Shown: positions 15,927-24,735, counted from the first letter of the stretch. The stretch is 58,073 nt of DNA from Acidimicrobiales bacterium (GCA_030740795.1 JASLWO010000024.1:1-58073); one strand, 5' to 3'. Notes: generated from the letters alone by a model not told the origin. Made by a program: numbers and translations.

Positions 15927-17182
15927 TGGAGTTACTTCGATTTGCCACAGCAGGTTCAGTTGATGACGGGAAATCAACGTTGATAGGAAGACTTCTCTTT
16001 GACTCTAAATCTGTTTTCGAAGATCAAATAGAAGCAGTAGAAAGAACCTCAGAACAAATGGGGGCAGATTACACGAACTTAGCTCTCCTCACAGATGGTT
16101 TAAGAGCGGAACGAGAGCAGGGGATTACTATTGATGTCGCATATCGGTATTTTGCGACCCCGAAAAGAAAATTTATCGTTGCTGACACTCCTGGGCATAC
16201 CCAATACACAAGGAATATGGTTACAGGCGCTTCAACAGCGGACTTAGCGTTGATCCTTGTTGATGTACGAAAAGGAATCACTGAACAAACGAAAAGACAT
16301 GCTTTTATTTCTACTTTGCTAGGTATCCCTCATTTGGTCTTATGCATAAACAAAATGGATTTAGTTGGGTATGAGAAAGAGGCATTTGACAGCATCCGGT
16401 CGGAGTTTGCAGATTTTGCAGCGAAACTTCAAATACATGACTTGGTAGTCATTCCGATTTCTGCACTTCATGGGGATAATGTCGTGGATCGTTCTCTCAA
16501 CATGCAATGGTACGGGGGAGCATCTTTGCTGCATCACTTAGAAGAAGTGCATATCGGGTCAGATAGAAATTTGATTGACCCAAGGTTCCCAATTCAATAT
16601 GTGTTGCGACCTCAAAGGGATGATTATCACGATTATCGAGGATATGCAGGAACTGTTGCGAGCGGGAGTTTCCGAATCGGAGATGAAGTACTTATTCTGC
16701 CATCAGGATTTTCATCAACGATCGTTGAGATAAACGGTCCTCAGGGCCCTTTGCAAGAGGCGTATCCTCCCTTATCGGTTGCTATGCGTTTCTCAGAAGA
16801 ATACGACATATCAAGAGGTGACATGATTTGCCGCTCAGGGAATCAACCAAAAGTCGCTCAGGGAGTAGATGCCATGATTTGCTGGTTCACGCCAGACTCT
16901 TTCTTGGAGTCAAAAAGGAAATTAGTAATAAAACATTCCACAAATTCAACACGATGTTTAGTGGAGGAACTCATTTATCGTCTGGACATAAATACTCTCC
17001 ACCGGGAAGAATTAGTTGATCGGTTAACGATGAACGAAATAGGGCGGGTGAAACTACGAACGATGAAACCTTTGATGTTTGACGCTTACAAAGAGAATAG
17101 GTCAACAGGAGCATTTATTCTTATAGACGAGAATACTCACGATACTGTAGGAGCCGGAATGATTTTAGGCTCAACGGATTAG
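15926..17182 (+). CDS. cysN: Sulfate adenylyltransferase subunit 1 (GTPase)
   Basis: The regulatory GTPase partner of CysD, driving APS formation by GTP hydrolysis. EF-Tu-like G motifs are intact: G1 AGSVDDGKSTLIG near residue 9, G3 DTPGHTQYTRNM, G4 NKMD. Two beta-barrel domains follow. At 418 residues it is a stand-alone CysN without the fused CysC kinase found in some actinobacteria; the kinase is encoded 4 bp downstream as a separate gene. Confidence 0.96.
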   Translation: MELLRFATAGSVDDGKSTLIGRLLFDSKSVFEDQIEAVERTSEQMGADYTNLALLTDGLRAEREQGITIDVAYRYFATPKRKFIVADTPGHTQYTRNMVTGASTADLALILVDVRKGITEQTKRHAFISTLLGIPHLVLCINKMDLVGYEKEAFDSIRSEFADFAAKLQIHDLVVIPISALHGDNVVDRSLNMQWYGGASLLHHLEEVHIGSDRNLIDPRFPIQYVLRPQRDDYHDYRGYAGTVASGSFRIGDEVLILPSGFSSTIVEINGPQGPLQEAYPPLSVAMRFSEEYDISRGDMICRSGNQPKVAQGVDAMICWFTPDSFLESKRKLVIKHSTNSTRCLVEELIYRLDINTLHREELVDRLTMNEIGRVKLRTMKPLMFDAYKENRSTGAFILIDENTHDTVGAGMILGSTD

Positions 17183-17186
17183 TCCA

Positions 17187-17801
17187 ATGTCAGAACATTC
17201 GTCACATCAAGAAAACCAAAATATCAGTTGGCAATCTTCAAATATTTCCCGGCAAGAGCGTTGGGAACTCCTTGGTCTATCAGGAATGACTATCTGGTTG
17301 ACGGGCCTGTCAGGTTCGGGAAAATCAACCATTGCCTTCGCGCTTGAGAATGTCCTGATTTCTCAACATAGGGCTGCGTGTGTTCTAGATGGCGACAATC
17401 TCCGTTATGGGATAAACGAAGATTTAGGGTTTTCGGCTAGTGACCGGATAGAAAACAATCGAAGAACGGCACAAATATCATTACTCATAGCAAATGCTGG
17501 ATTGATCGTGATCGTTCCCAAGATTAGCCCTTTCCAAACGGGCAGAGAGCACGCCCGAAACATTCATACTGAAGCCGAGATCCCTTTCTATGAGGTGTTT
17601 ATTGACACACCAATAGAGGTTTGCGAATCTCGAGATCCGAAAGGGCTCTATAAGAAGGCGCGGAAAGGACTCATTAAAGGATTTACCGGAATAGACGACC
17701 CATATGAACCCCCTGAGAATCCTGATCTTGTTATCAGAAGCGAGCAAGGTCAACTCCCAGACCATGTCATGGAACTAATGAAACTGATTGAAGGACTCTA
17801 G
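17187..17801 (+). CDS. cysC: Adenylylsulfate (APS) kinase
   Basis: Phosphorylates APS to PAPS. The P-loop GLSGSGKST lies at about residues 40-48, followed by VLDGDNLRYGINEDLGFSASDRIENNRR and the lid segment CESRDPKGLYKKARKGLIKGFTGIDDPYEPPENPDL. The usual ISPYRADR motif reads ISPFQTGRE, so one conserved Arg is Gln here, and VIVPK replaces the typical preceding strand. About 30 extra N-terminal residues precede the P-loop. No PAPS or APS reductase is in the window, so the fate of PAPS (assimilation or sulfation) is open. Confidence 0.93.
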   Translation: MSEHSSHQENQNISWQSSNISRQERWELLGLSGMTIWLTGLSGSGKSTIAFALENVLISQHRAACVLDGDNLRYGINEDLGFSASDRIENNRRTAQISLLIANAGLIVIVPKISPFQTGREHARNIHTEAEIPFYEVFIDTPIEVCESRDPKGLYKKARKGLIKGFTGIDDPYEPPENPDLVIRSEQGQLPDHVMELMKLIEGL

Positions 17802-17804
17802 CTT

Positions 17805-18692
17805 CTAGTTGCCCTTTTTCTTTCGGAGTTTCTTTGAATACTGGTCAAGTTTTTTCCGTTGATTCTCGCTCAAACTATTCATCCCTGACTCAGCTACTTG
17901 GTCAAGGATTGAGTCAATTTCTTGTTCAGCACTTTCATCACGTATTTCAGTGACGGATTTAAGATGCCTTCTTCTCTGGGTCTTTCTCGGAGAGCGTCTT
18001 GACCGTTGAGGCGATGTGCCAGTGATTAAGGCAGGTAATCTAACTTTTGGCACCCAATGTAATTCACTGGCATACCCGAAAGACCGAAAACCGATCAGTG
18101 CAGTAGCAGCAACAGATAGGAGCATAATTGCGCGGGCGCCAGACCTTACGGAAATAGCGTTCAAAATATCTAAGCCAAATATGACGCTAACAATTATCCA
18201 TGCCCGTACTCCAGGCCAGAACCTCGCAGTAGGGTATTGCGCTGCGAAAGCAATGAGAACACCTAGTTCCACATACCTGAGTCCATACATTAATTCAATT
18301 GATGTGTTACTCAGACCATAGAGAAATACCCCAACTCCAGGGATGATAGTTAATGATAGGAGGAAGAACATAAAAGGTCGGCGCCCCATGAGGTTCTCTA
18401 ACTGATTCCCAAGGAGGTACAAGATGAAAAAAAGAAAAATAGTCCAGATATCTGGTTGGTTAACCAGTGGCCAAGTAATTAATCGCCATATTTCCCCTTC
18501 TTGTACTTTGTCTGTGTCTAAGAGGATTTGTAGGCTGAATTCGTGTTTTCTTCCTTCAAAGGCCCATATTAAAGCTGATAGAATTCCTAATGAAAGAAGA
18601 GCGATTGTTGTAGTGACTTCAATTTGCCCTACACGAAACCATGGTTCATTTCCTCGTGCCCAAGGGCTTGAGTAAGAATAACGATCTGGCAT
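17805..18692 (-). CDS. Rhomboid-fold membrane protein, probably without protease activity
   Basis: A 295-residue protein with about six hydrophobic segments between residues 28 and 205. It has the rhomboid-like L1 region EGEIWRLITWPLVNQPDIWTIFLFFILYLLGNQLENLMG. The C-terminal tail ESAEQEIDSILDQVAESGMNSLSENQRKKLDQYSK is the short helical motif often found after rhomboid domains. The GxSG serine motif is not visible; the corresponding helix reads YGLRYVELGVLIAFAAQYP, and no His-containing last helix is evident. The fold call rests on pattern memory. It ends 4 bp from convergent cysC. ATG at 18692, TAGTTT 6 nt upstream. Confidence 0.75.
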   Translation of the reverse strand: MPDRYSYSSPWARGNEPWFRVGQIEVTTTIALLSLGILSALIWAFEGRKHEFSLQILLDTDKVQEGEIWRLITWPLVNQPDIWTIFLFFILYLLGNQLENLMGRRPFMFFLLSLTIIPGVGVFLYGLSNTSIELMYGLRYVELGVLIAFAAQYPTARFWPGVRAWIIVSVIFGLDILNAISVRSGARAIMLLSVAATALIGFRSFGYASELHWVPKVRLPALITGTSPQRSRRSPRKTQRRRHLKSVTEIRDESAEQEIDSILDQVAESGMNSLSENQRKKLDQYSKKLRKKKGN

Positions 18693-18698
18693 GCTCTT

Positions 18699-18704
18699 AA
18701 ACTA
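18699..18704 (-). promoter_or_regulatory. -10 hexamer TAGTTT, probable leaderless promoter of the rhomboid-like gene
   Basis: On the minus strand TAGTTT is 6 nt before the ATG at 18692, with no ribosome-binding site. Confidence 0.5.
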
Positions 18705-18735
18705 GCCCTTCAAACACCTAATTTGGCAATCCGCA

Positions 18736-19476
18736 TTAACGATTCGCTTGAGCGCGTTCAATAGCGCGTCCCTTAGCAGCTTCAGTGAAATTATCAGACA
18801 ATGGCTCTAAGGAGATTTTTTCAGAGGATCTGTGTTCCAGAGACCAAGTAAGAAGCGCATCTGCGAGGATTGGGTTTTTGGGAAGAAGGGGCCCGTGTAA
18901 ATATGTTCCTATTACCCGTTGCTGAACTGCTCCTTCAACACCACTTGTACCATTATTCCCGAACCCCTTAACAACATTTCCGAGAGGGCGGGCATCAGGT
19001 CCAAGGTTTGTCTGTCCAATGTGATTCTCGTATCCAACTACCGTGAAATTATTATCCCCGATCTTGGCATCTAGGACGACGTCGCCGATGAGTCTTTCCT
19101 CTCCAGCTACTGTTTCTAAATCAAGAATGCTGACGCCAGGCAGGTTATTTCCATTGGCATCTGTATAGCCGTGTCCTGCTAGTTGGATTCCCCCGCATAC
19201 CCAAAGAAAGGCAACGCCGTCTTTTGCAGCGGACCTGATCCCTTCAGCTTTTTTCGTGAGGTCCGCGGCAATAATATTTTGGTCTCTGTCTTGACCCCCG
19301 CCTAAGTAGCACAAATCAAAGTCGTCAGGAGAGAAATCTTCCCCTATTCCGATTGGGGTGATAGTTGCAGAGTGCCCTCGCCATTCAAGGCGTTTAATAA
19401 GAACATTTATATTTCCTCTATCTCCATAAATATTCATATTTTCTGGATAAAGGTGACAGATCCTGACAGTGGTCAT
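18736..19476 (-). CDS. gatD: Lipid II isoglutaminyl synthase, glutamine amidotransferase subunit GatD
   Basis: Supplies ammonia to MurT for amidation of D-Glu in the lipid II stem peptide. The CobB/CobQ-type class I amidotransferase domain is visible: YPENMNIYGDRGNINVL, LCYLGGGQDRDQ, the nucleophile Cys in WVCGGIQLAGH, ENHIGQTNLG, and the catalytic His in GTYLHGPLLPKNP. The length of 246 residues is typical. It overlaps the end of murT by 4 bp, consistent with the obligate complex. Confidence 0.95.
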   Translation of the reverse strand: MTTVRICHLYPENMNIYGDRGNINVLIKRLEWRGHSATITPIGIGEDFSPDDFDLCYLGGGQDRDQNIIAADLTKKAEGIRSAAKDGVAFLWVCGGIQLAGHGYTDANGNNLPGVSILDLETVAGEERLIGDVVLDAKIGDNNFTVVGYENHIGQTNLGPDARPLGNVVKGFGNNGTSGVEGAVQQRVIGTYLHGPLLPKNPILADALLTWSLEHRSSEKISLEPLSDNFTEAAKGRAIERAQANR

Positions 19477-20840
19477 AGACCCTCTTTCCAGAATTCGTGT
19501 GTTAAGCCTCGGCTCACCAATTCAGCCCGAAGGTCTAACATTGCTGTATAAGAAGGTAGAACAAAGATGGAACTATCAGGAGGTGTTTCAGTAAGTAGGC
19601 AATCAATTAGGTCAGAGATTTTGTCTTTGACGGTGATTTTCTCTGGGTCGTAACCTCCGTACATAAACCGCAGAGCTAAATCGTATGCTCTTTCACCTCC
19701 GACATGTAGAGATTCAATTTTATGAAAAATCTTTTCGTAATCAACATCCCAAATCCAACTTACATCTCTTCCATCAGCTATTCGATCATTGAGTAGGACG
19801 GATAAATGGATTCGTTCGGGGTGAAGTAGCAAAGTCTCAAGATTGGAATTGGCTCCTGCTGGGTTTTTAGCAAGAAGAAGCGTTAGTTTTTTATCCTTTA
19901 ACTGAATAGTTTCCGTTCTGCCAAATGCAGCATTTACAGAAGCGATAGCGATGCGTGCCGTTTCGGTTTGAATGTCTAGTTGTTTCGCTGCAGCGAATGC
20001 TGCCAAAACGTTATAGACGTTATGTAGACCGGGAAGCTTCGCTTCTATTGGTTCTTCCCCTGTTCGTGAAAGGATCTTGAACTTGATGTTTTCAACTCCT
20101 CTTAATTCAATTTCAGTTGCTTCAAAATCTAGGTCTGGTCGAGACAGCCCGCATTGTATGCACTGCCAGTTACCCATGTGGCTTATCGTGACTTGTGAAT
20201 ATTGAAGTTGGTTATTGCACCTTGGGCATTGCGAAGAATCAGCTGCATGCGGGATTGACTCAAGTGCATAATCTGTTTCTCCTAGGCCAAAGAAAATTAA
20301 ATTTGGATGACATAATGATGCAAATACGAGGGAAGGGTCATCAGCATTAATCAATAAGTTCGTTGAAGCGGGAAGCTTGTCAATCATTGACTTCCAGCTT
20401 TCTCTAATTGTTTCTAACTCGCCGTATCTATCTAATTGGTCTCGGAATAAATTCATCAGAATGATAGTATCCGCCCCTATTTCCGCAACGATTTCAGGGA
20501 GAACGCCTTCGTCAACTTCGAAAACACCTAGTTTCTGGCTTGAAGATTTTTTTAGTAATGCAGTAGCTATTCCACTTTTTAGATTCGCACCAGCTGCATT
20601 TGAGACACTAGATATTTGTGCTTTAGTAGTGATATTGCTGAGGATTCTAGTTGTAGAGGTTTTCCCATTAGTAGCTGAAATCACAATTCGCCCATCGGAA
20701 AGTCCGGCTGCCATTCTTGGAACCGCTTTGGGATCAAGTTTCAACAGCGCTAGTCCCGGAGCGGAGGTTCCTCCTCCTTGCCTAAGCAGAGGAGAAAGGA
20801 AAGCTATAGCTTTTGCTATGAACCGAGCTAAGTGACGCAT
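19473..20840 (-). CDS. murT: Lipid II isoglutaminyl synthase, Mur-ligase-like subunit MurT
   Basis: A Mur-ligase-fold protein of 455 residues that activates the stem-peptide glutamate for amidation. The ATP motif ATNGKTSTTRILSNI lies near residue 56. LGVFEVDEGVLPEIV and ILMNLFRDQLDRYGELE are central-domain motifs. The MurT-specific four-cysteine zinc ribbon (CPRCNNQ ... WQCIQCGLSRPD) is inserted at about 206-240. The C-terminal DUF1727-like part contains LAKNPAGANSNLETL and IWDVDYE. The start ATG is preceded by TAATAT at 6 nt. It forms an operon with gatD. Confidence 0.95.
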   Translation of the reverse strand: MRHLARFIAKAIAFLSPLLRQGGGTSAPGLALLKLDPKAVPRMAAGLSDGRIVISATNGKTSTTRILSNITTKAQISSVSNAAGANLKSGIATALLKKSSSQKLGVFEVDEGVLPEIVAEIGADTIILMNLFRDQLDRYGELETIRESWKSMIDKLPASTNLLINADDPSLVFASLCHPNLIFFGLGETDYALESIPHAADSSQCPRCNNQLQYSQVTISHMGNWQCIQCGLSRPDLDFEATEIELRGVENIKFKILSRTGEEPIEAKLPGLHNVYNVLAAFAAAKQLDIQTETARIAIASVNAAFGRTETIQLKDKKLTLLLAKNPAGANSNLETLLLHPERIHLSVLLNDRIADGRDVSWIWDVDYEKIFHKIESLHVGGERAYDLALRFMYGGYDPEKITVKDKISDLIDCLLTETPPDSSIFVLPSYTAMLDLRAELVSRGLTHEFWKEGL

Positions 20841-20846
20841 AGAGCG

Positions 20847-20852
20847 ATATTA
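20847..20852 (-). promoter_or_regulatory. -10 hexamer TAATAT, probable leaderless promoter of murT-gatD
   Basis: On the minus strand TAATAT, a 6-nt spacer, then the murT ATG at 20840. It is a near-consensus -10 box in a 48-bp gap. Confidence 0.6.
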
Positions 20853-20888
20853 CCTGCCTTAAGTGTACGAATTGAGGTCACTCAACGG

Positions 20889-21542
20889 TTAGTCAGAATT
20901 AGTTTGATCGCAGCTTGTGTTTTTTATAGATCCATCAGACCAAATGGTTCCGCATTTTTCTGTGCGTCGGTCAACCAAACCTTCTATAGACGCCCCAGTG
21001 AGATTCGCTGAGTTTAGGTTAGTCCCTATCATCACCGCAGCGCTAAGGTCAGCTTGTGTTAAATCCGCATGAGTTAGATTTGTCTCAAAAAACACTGCGC
21101 CAGGTGCGCGGGTTTGAGTGAGTGTCGCAGCAGACAGATTCGCATGAGCGAGTGAAGCTCCACCAAGGTCAGCGCCAGTTAGTTTTGCTCCTACTAAAAG
21201 AGCTCCATCAAGAATTGCTCCGCTTAGATTCGCCCCTCTTAGGTTAACGCCGGGAGCAATTACTGCTGATAAGTCCTGTCCAGAGAGATCAGCTCCGCTG
21301 CAATCAGCATTTACTTCAAGGATACAAGTGTCATCTGATGTAGTTCCGTTATTTTGGGTATCTTCGTTGCTCTCTGCCTCAGAAGAGTTATTAGCGTTTG
21401 GTTCGGAATTTCCGCCATCGGAGCTGCCACCGCCACATGCACCAAGCATGATGAAACATAAGACAGCTAGGATGCCCATTGCTTGCAAAATAGACTGATT
21501 CGCTCCCTTGAAGGTAGATCTTCTTTTAGTATTCGAATTCAT
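20889..21542 (-). CDS. Pentapeptide-repeat lipoprotein
   Basis: A secreted lipoprotein. From the chosen start, a basic N terminus and a hydrophobic stretch end in the lipobox LGAC (lipidated Cys36), followed by a Gly/Ser/Asn/Glu-rich linker. About 20 pentapeptide repeats of A(D/N)LxX type follow (CSGADLSGQDLSA, GVNLRGANLSGA, GADLGGASLAHANLSAATL), forming a right-handed beta helix. Two C-terminal cysteines (CGTIW...NTSC) may pair. The start at 21542 is chosen over the in-frame ATGs at 21554-21557 because GGGGA lies about 7 nt before it. It overlaps the end of the large repeat-protein gene by 17 bp, so the two are likely translated together. Confidence 0.85.
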   Translation of the reverse strand: MNSNTKRRSTFKGANQSILQAMGILAVLCFIMLGACGGGSSDGGNSEPNANNSSEAESNEDTQNNGTTSDDTCILEVNADCSGADLSGQDLSAVIAPGVNLRGANLSGAILDGALLVGAKLTGADLGGASLAHANLSAATLTQTRAPGAVFFETNLTHADLTQADLSAAVMIGTNLNSANLTGASIEGLVDRRTEKCGTIWSDGSIKNTSCDQTNSD

Positions 21543-24500
21543 ATATTTCCCCATCAATTTCTACGGTGATGCCGGTAGCTCCTGATACTGCAGTAGCGTT
21601 CGTTCCATTGTTTTCTACGGTGAAGGTCAAACCATCCTCAGAAATTTTCGCCGATCCATCTCCGGAAGTATTGATGAAGGTTTCTCCGAACTCGTAGTAA
21701 ATATCGTTTAATCCGGATACTCCTGTAGTCGGGTCATATTCAAGTCTTTGACCATCAATTTCTACAATCACCGAACCATCATCTTCGATGATCGTCGTAC
21801 TCATGAGATTGCCTTCTATCGTCCAGGTGCCAAGAGTGTTTGTTTCTTTGTTCCATTCGGCGCGCCCGATGGCGTTATTGGCAGCTTCAGAGTCATTCCA
21901 TTCTATGTTCAGCTCGGTGTCACTCTCAGATACGTCAGCAGCACTATCAATTGGTTTACCCGAACTGTTTAGATCAATGATGGTTCCATCCTTGAGGGTG
22001 ATGATGTAGTCTCCATTTTCTGTTCGTTCACTTGTCTGCGTATTCCCATCAGCATCTACAAATGATGAAGTGTTCACAATGGGGTTGTACTCATAGACGT
22101 CACCGTTTGAATTCGTAAGGACTTCATTCCCATCTTGGTCTATTCGTAAGATCTCAATTGTTCCAGAAGGGTCGACAATAGTGGTTTGTTGAGTGTCCGC
22201 ATCATACCTGAGCGAGGATCCATCGCTTCCAGTCGTGACATATGATCCATCTTCGGAGAAAACTGTATTCTCAACGTACCCATCTGGGTGAGTGATCTTC
22301 TCTGTTGTTCCTTCGGGAGAAGTCACTGAAGTCCAACCGTCACTAGAAACCTCTGTTCTTCGCCCTTCGGCATCAAATGTAACAACAGTTGTTACTCCGT
22401 ATGGGTCTTGATACGTCTCGGACCGATCTTCACGGACTACAAGACTTGATCCGTCAGCGTATGTGACGACAAGATCTCCTTCAGGGTTTAAAGTTCCGAG
22501 ATCTCTGCTTCCATCGGGATAGGTCACAGCAAATGAACCATCTGGGTCTTCCCTTCGTATTGTCCCATCACTAGAAGTCTCTGTTCTAACTCCTGATTCT
22601 GGGTCAATTATGATTTCAACACTGAAACCAGAGGGGTCCGAAAAACTTTCTCGACCATTCTCATAAACGGTGTAGCTGCTACCATCGTCGAATTGGGTGA
22701 CCCAGCCGGCGGTAGCGCCTTCCCCTATGGCGACTGTTTTAGATGTCTCACCGTATGGGTTTGTGTATTTGGATGTCCCGTCAGCAAATTCAATATAAGT
22801 TGAACCATCAGAGAACCGTTCAACCAGTGATCCATCTTCCATGAATTCTTCTTCATACCATGAACCATCTGGCCAGGTGATACGGATACTGCCATCAGGG
22901 TTTTGTATTTCTACCATCCCATCATCGAAGGTAAGGACAATAGCGCCGTCATCACGAATCGCTTCTTGCGGCGGAGCCCACGTATCTGTGTTCCCATTCT
23001 CGTCTATGAATGTGTGCGTTCCATCTTCACACCAAGTCCAGATCTCGCCGTTATCGTATTCTTCGGTCGTGCAACCTGTTGCCTCGTTGAAGGTAACTGT
23101 GGGCGCTGTCCACGTATCAGTATTTCCATCTGGGTCAGTCCACGAACCTGAGCCATCGTCACACCAAGTCGATTTTGAGCCGTCTCCATAGATTTCGGTC
23201 CCACAACCCGTTGACTCGTCATATATGTAAGTGCTGGTATTCCCAAATTCGTCAGTCCAACTATTTGAACCATCATCGCACCATGTTGATGAACCATCAG
23301 AATAATCCTGCGTATAACAACCAGTATCAGGGTCATATTCTGTGGACCCCCAAGTATCCGTTTCACCATCTGCGCTTATGTATGACCCTGATCCATCATC
23401 GCAATAGGTATCTTTCCCCCCATCTGAATAGAACGTTTCGTTACAACCTGTTTGCGAGTTGTATGTACCTCTAGTGCCATCAGCATCTTCCCAGCTTGAA
23501 TCTCCATTCGGACACCACATGTTTGACCAGTCGTCATAAATTTCGATAGTGCAACCAGTTTCAGGGTCAACGTTTATCTCTGGAGCAGCCCACGTTTCGG
23601 TATTGCCGTCTGCGTCAGTCCATGAACTAAAACCGTCTTCGCAATAAACACTTGTTGAGCCATCAGCGAAAGAATCCGACCAACAACCAGTTCCTTCATC
23701 GTATGCCGAAACGTTTACGCCCCCGTCTTCATCCTCCCAGTAAGAGGTTCCGTCCTCACACCAAGTTTCAGAAAACCCATTGTAGGTCTGGGTGGTACAG
23801 CCACTTTCTTCGTCATAGACAGATGGCGACCATACTTCGGTCACACCGGTGATTGGATCGAACCATGAACCTGACCCATCATCACAAGATTCATATATCG
23901 CTCCGTCTTCAAAGGCTTCTACCCAGCATCCTGTCGCTTCGTTGTACTCTCCCGCAGGTTCATAATTTGATTCATCCCATTCTTCGTAGCACCACCCGTA
24001 GTCTTCTTCGGATTCCCAGATACCGCCACGTTCCAAACAGGTCGCTTCATCTCGAGCATCCCAAGCTTCACCCGAATCTTCAAAGCACCAGCCCCAGTCA
24101 CCTTCAGAGGCCCAAGTCCCGCCACGTTCGATGCAGGTAATTTCATCAGGCGCTGACCAGATGGAACCATCATCCTCCCATGGTTCGTAACACCAGCCCC
24201 AGTCACCTTCGGATTCCCATTCGCCGCCACGTTCTAAACAAGTCGCTTCATCAGGCGCTGACCAGATAGAACCATCATCTTCAGGGATCCATTCTTCGTA
24301 GCACCACCCGTAGTCTTCTTCGGATTCCCAGATACCGCCACGTTCCAAACAGGTCGCTTCATCAGGCGCTGACCAGATAGAACCATCATCTTCCCAGCCG
24401 CCACCGTCACCCCAGTCGCAATTGGCTCCATCCCAGATGCCACCTTCCTCAGTGCACCTACTGCCATCATCTTCCCAGCCGCCGCCGTCACCCCAGTCGC

Positions 24501-24735
24501 AATTGGCTCCATCCCAGATGCCACCTTCCTCAGTGCACCAACTGCCATCATCTTCCCAGCCGCCGCCGTCACCCCAGTCGCAATTGGCTCCATCCCAGAT
24601 GCCACCTTCCTCGAGACACCATGACTCATCATCTCCGGAAGTCCCATCTTGTAGTGCATACGCTGGCGTGGCGATTGAGAAAGAAAGAACTCCGAGAAGG
24701 GCAATGAATAAAGTAAACTTTCGTAATGGTTTCAT
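21526..24735 (-). CDS. Large secreted cysteine-rich repeat protein, function unknown
   Basis: About 1069 residues from the ATG at 24735, chosen because a TGGAG site precedes it and it opens a clean signal peptide (MKPLRKFTLFIALLGVLSFS, ending in ATPAYA) of about 27 residues. The mature part is strongly acidic and built of successive repeat families. Three 27-residue units CxEEGGIWDGANC(DW) lie at about 38-119. Four units of 33-43 residues with DEATCLERGGxWES...WCYE follow at about 120-265. Then come eight units with TGC...(T/Y)WCxDGSxSWxDxxGNTxTW at about 265-600. A cysteine-free region of DGS/PDG beta-hairpin-like repeats runs at about 600-950, then a C-terminal domain. I count 30 cysteines, an even number, all in paired positions. 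There is no LPXTG or C-terminal TM. It resembles RHS/MORN-like beta repeats only loosely. Role may be adhesion or surface layer. Confidence 0.85.
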   Translation of the reverse strand: MKPLRKFTLFIALLGVLSFSIATPAYALQDGTSGDDESWCLEEGGIWDGANCDWGDGGGWEDDGSWCTEEGGIWDGANCDWGDGGGWEDDGSRCTEEGGIWDGANCDWGDGGGWEDDGSIWSAPDEATCLERGGIWESEEDYGWCYEEWIPEDDGSIWSAPDEATCLERGGEWESEGDWGWCYEPWEDDGSIWSAPDEITCIERGGTWASEGDWGWCFEDSGEAWDARDEATCLERGGIWESEEDYGWCYEEWDESNYEPAGEYNEATGCWVEAFEDGAIYESCDDGSGSWFDPITGVTEVWSPSVYDEESGCTTQTYNGFSETWCEDGTSYWEDEDGGVNVSAYDEGTGCWSDSFADGSTSVYCEDGFSSWTDADGNTETWAAPEINVDPETGCTIEIYDDWSNMWCPNGDSSWEDADGTRGTYNSQTGCNETFYSDGGKDTYCDDGSGSYISADGETDTWGSTEYDPDTGCYTQDYSDGSSTWCDDGSNSWTDEFGNTSTYIYDESTGCGTEIYGDGSKSTWCDDGSGSWTDPDGNTDTWTAPTVTFNEATGCTTEEYDNGEIWTWCEDGTHTFIDENGNTDTWAPPQEAIRDDGAIVLTFDDGMVEIQNPDGSIRITWPDGSWYEEEFMEDGSLVERFSDGSTYIEFADGTSKYTNPYGETSKTVAIGEGATAGWVTQFDDGSSYTVYENGRESFSDPSGFSVEIIIDPESGVRTETSSDGTIRREDPDGSFAVTYPDGSRDLGTLNPEGDLVVTYADGSSLVVREDRSETYQDPYGVTTVVTFDAEGRRTEVSSDGWTSVTSPEGTTEKITHPDGYVENTVFSEDGSYVTTGSDGSSLRYDADTQQTTIVDPSGTIEILRIDQDGNEVLTNSNGDVYEYNPIVNTSSFVDADGNTQTSERTENGDYIITLKDGTIIDLNSSGKPIDSAADVSESDTELNIEWNDSEAANNAIGRAEWNKETNTLGTWTIEGNLMSTTIIEDDGSVIVEIDGQRLEYDPTTGVSGLNDIYYEFGETFINTSGDGSAKISEDGLTFTVENNGTNATAVSGATGITVEIDGEIYEFEY
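23977..24051. repeat. 75-bp direct repeat, copy A
   Basis: Read base by base, this 75-bp stretch is identical to 24289-24363, 312 bp away, inside the repeat-protein gene. It encodes DEATCLERGGIWESEEDYGW and the following residues. Identity at synonymous sites suggests recent duplication or gene conversion. Confidence 0.85.
24289..24363. repeat. 75-bp direct repeat, copy B
   Basis: Second identical copy of the 75-bp element at 23977-24051. The intervening two units of the same repeat family differ at several positions, so the identity is not just uniform conservation. Confidence 0.85.
24388..24630. repeat. Three tandem 81-bp coding repeats
   Basis: Units begin at 24388, 24469 and 24550, in exact 81-bp register, and are nearly identical; the third diverges over its last ~20 bases. 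Each encodes a 27-residue Cys/Gly/Trp unit. The period is a multiple of three, so copy-number change would keep the frame. Confidence 0.9.

Noticed and set aside
24388-24630. CRISPR-like regular repeats
   Set aside because: Units of 81 bp are directly tandem with no spacers, in coding frame, and no cas genes are present.
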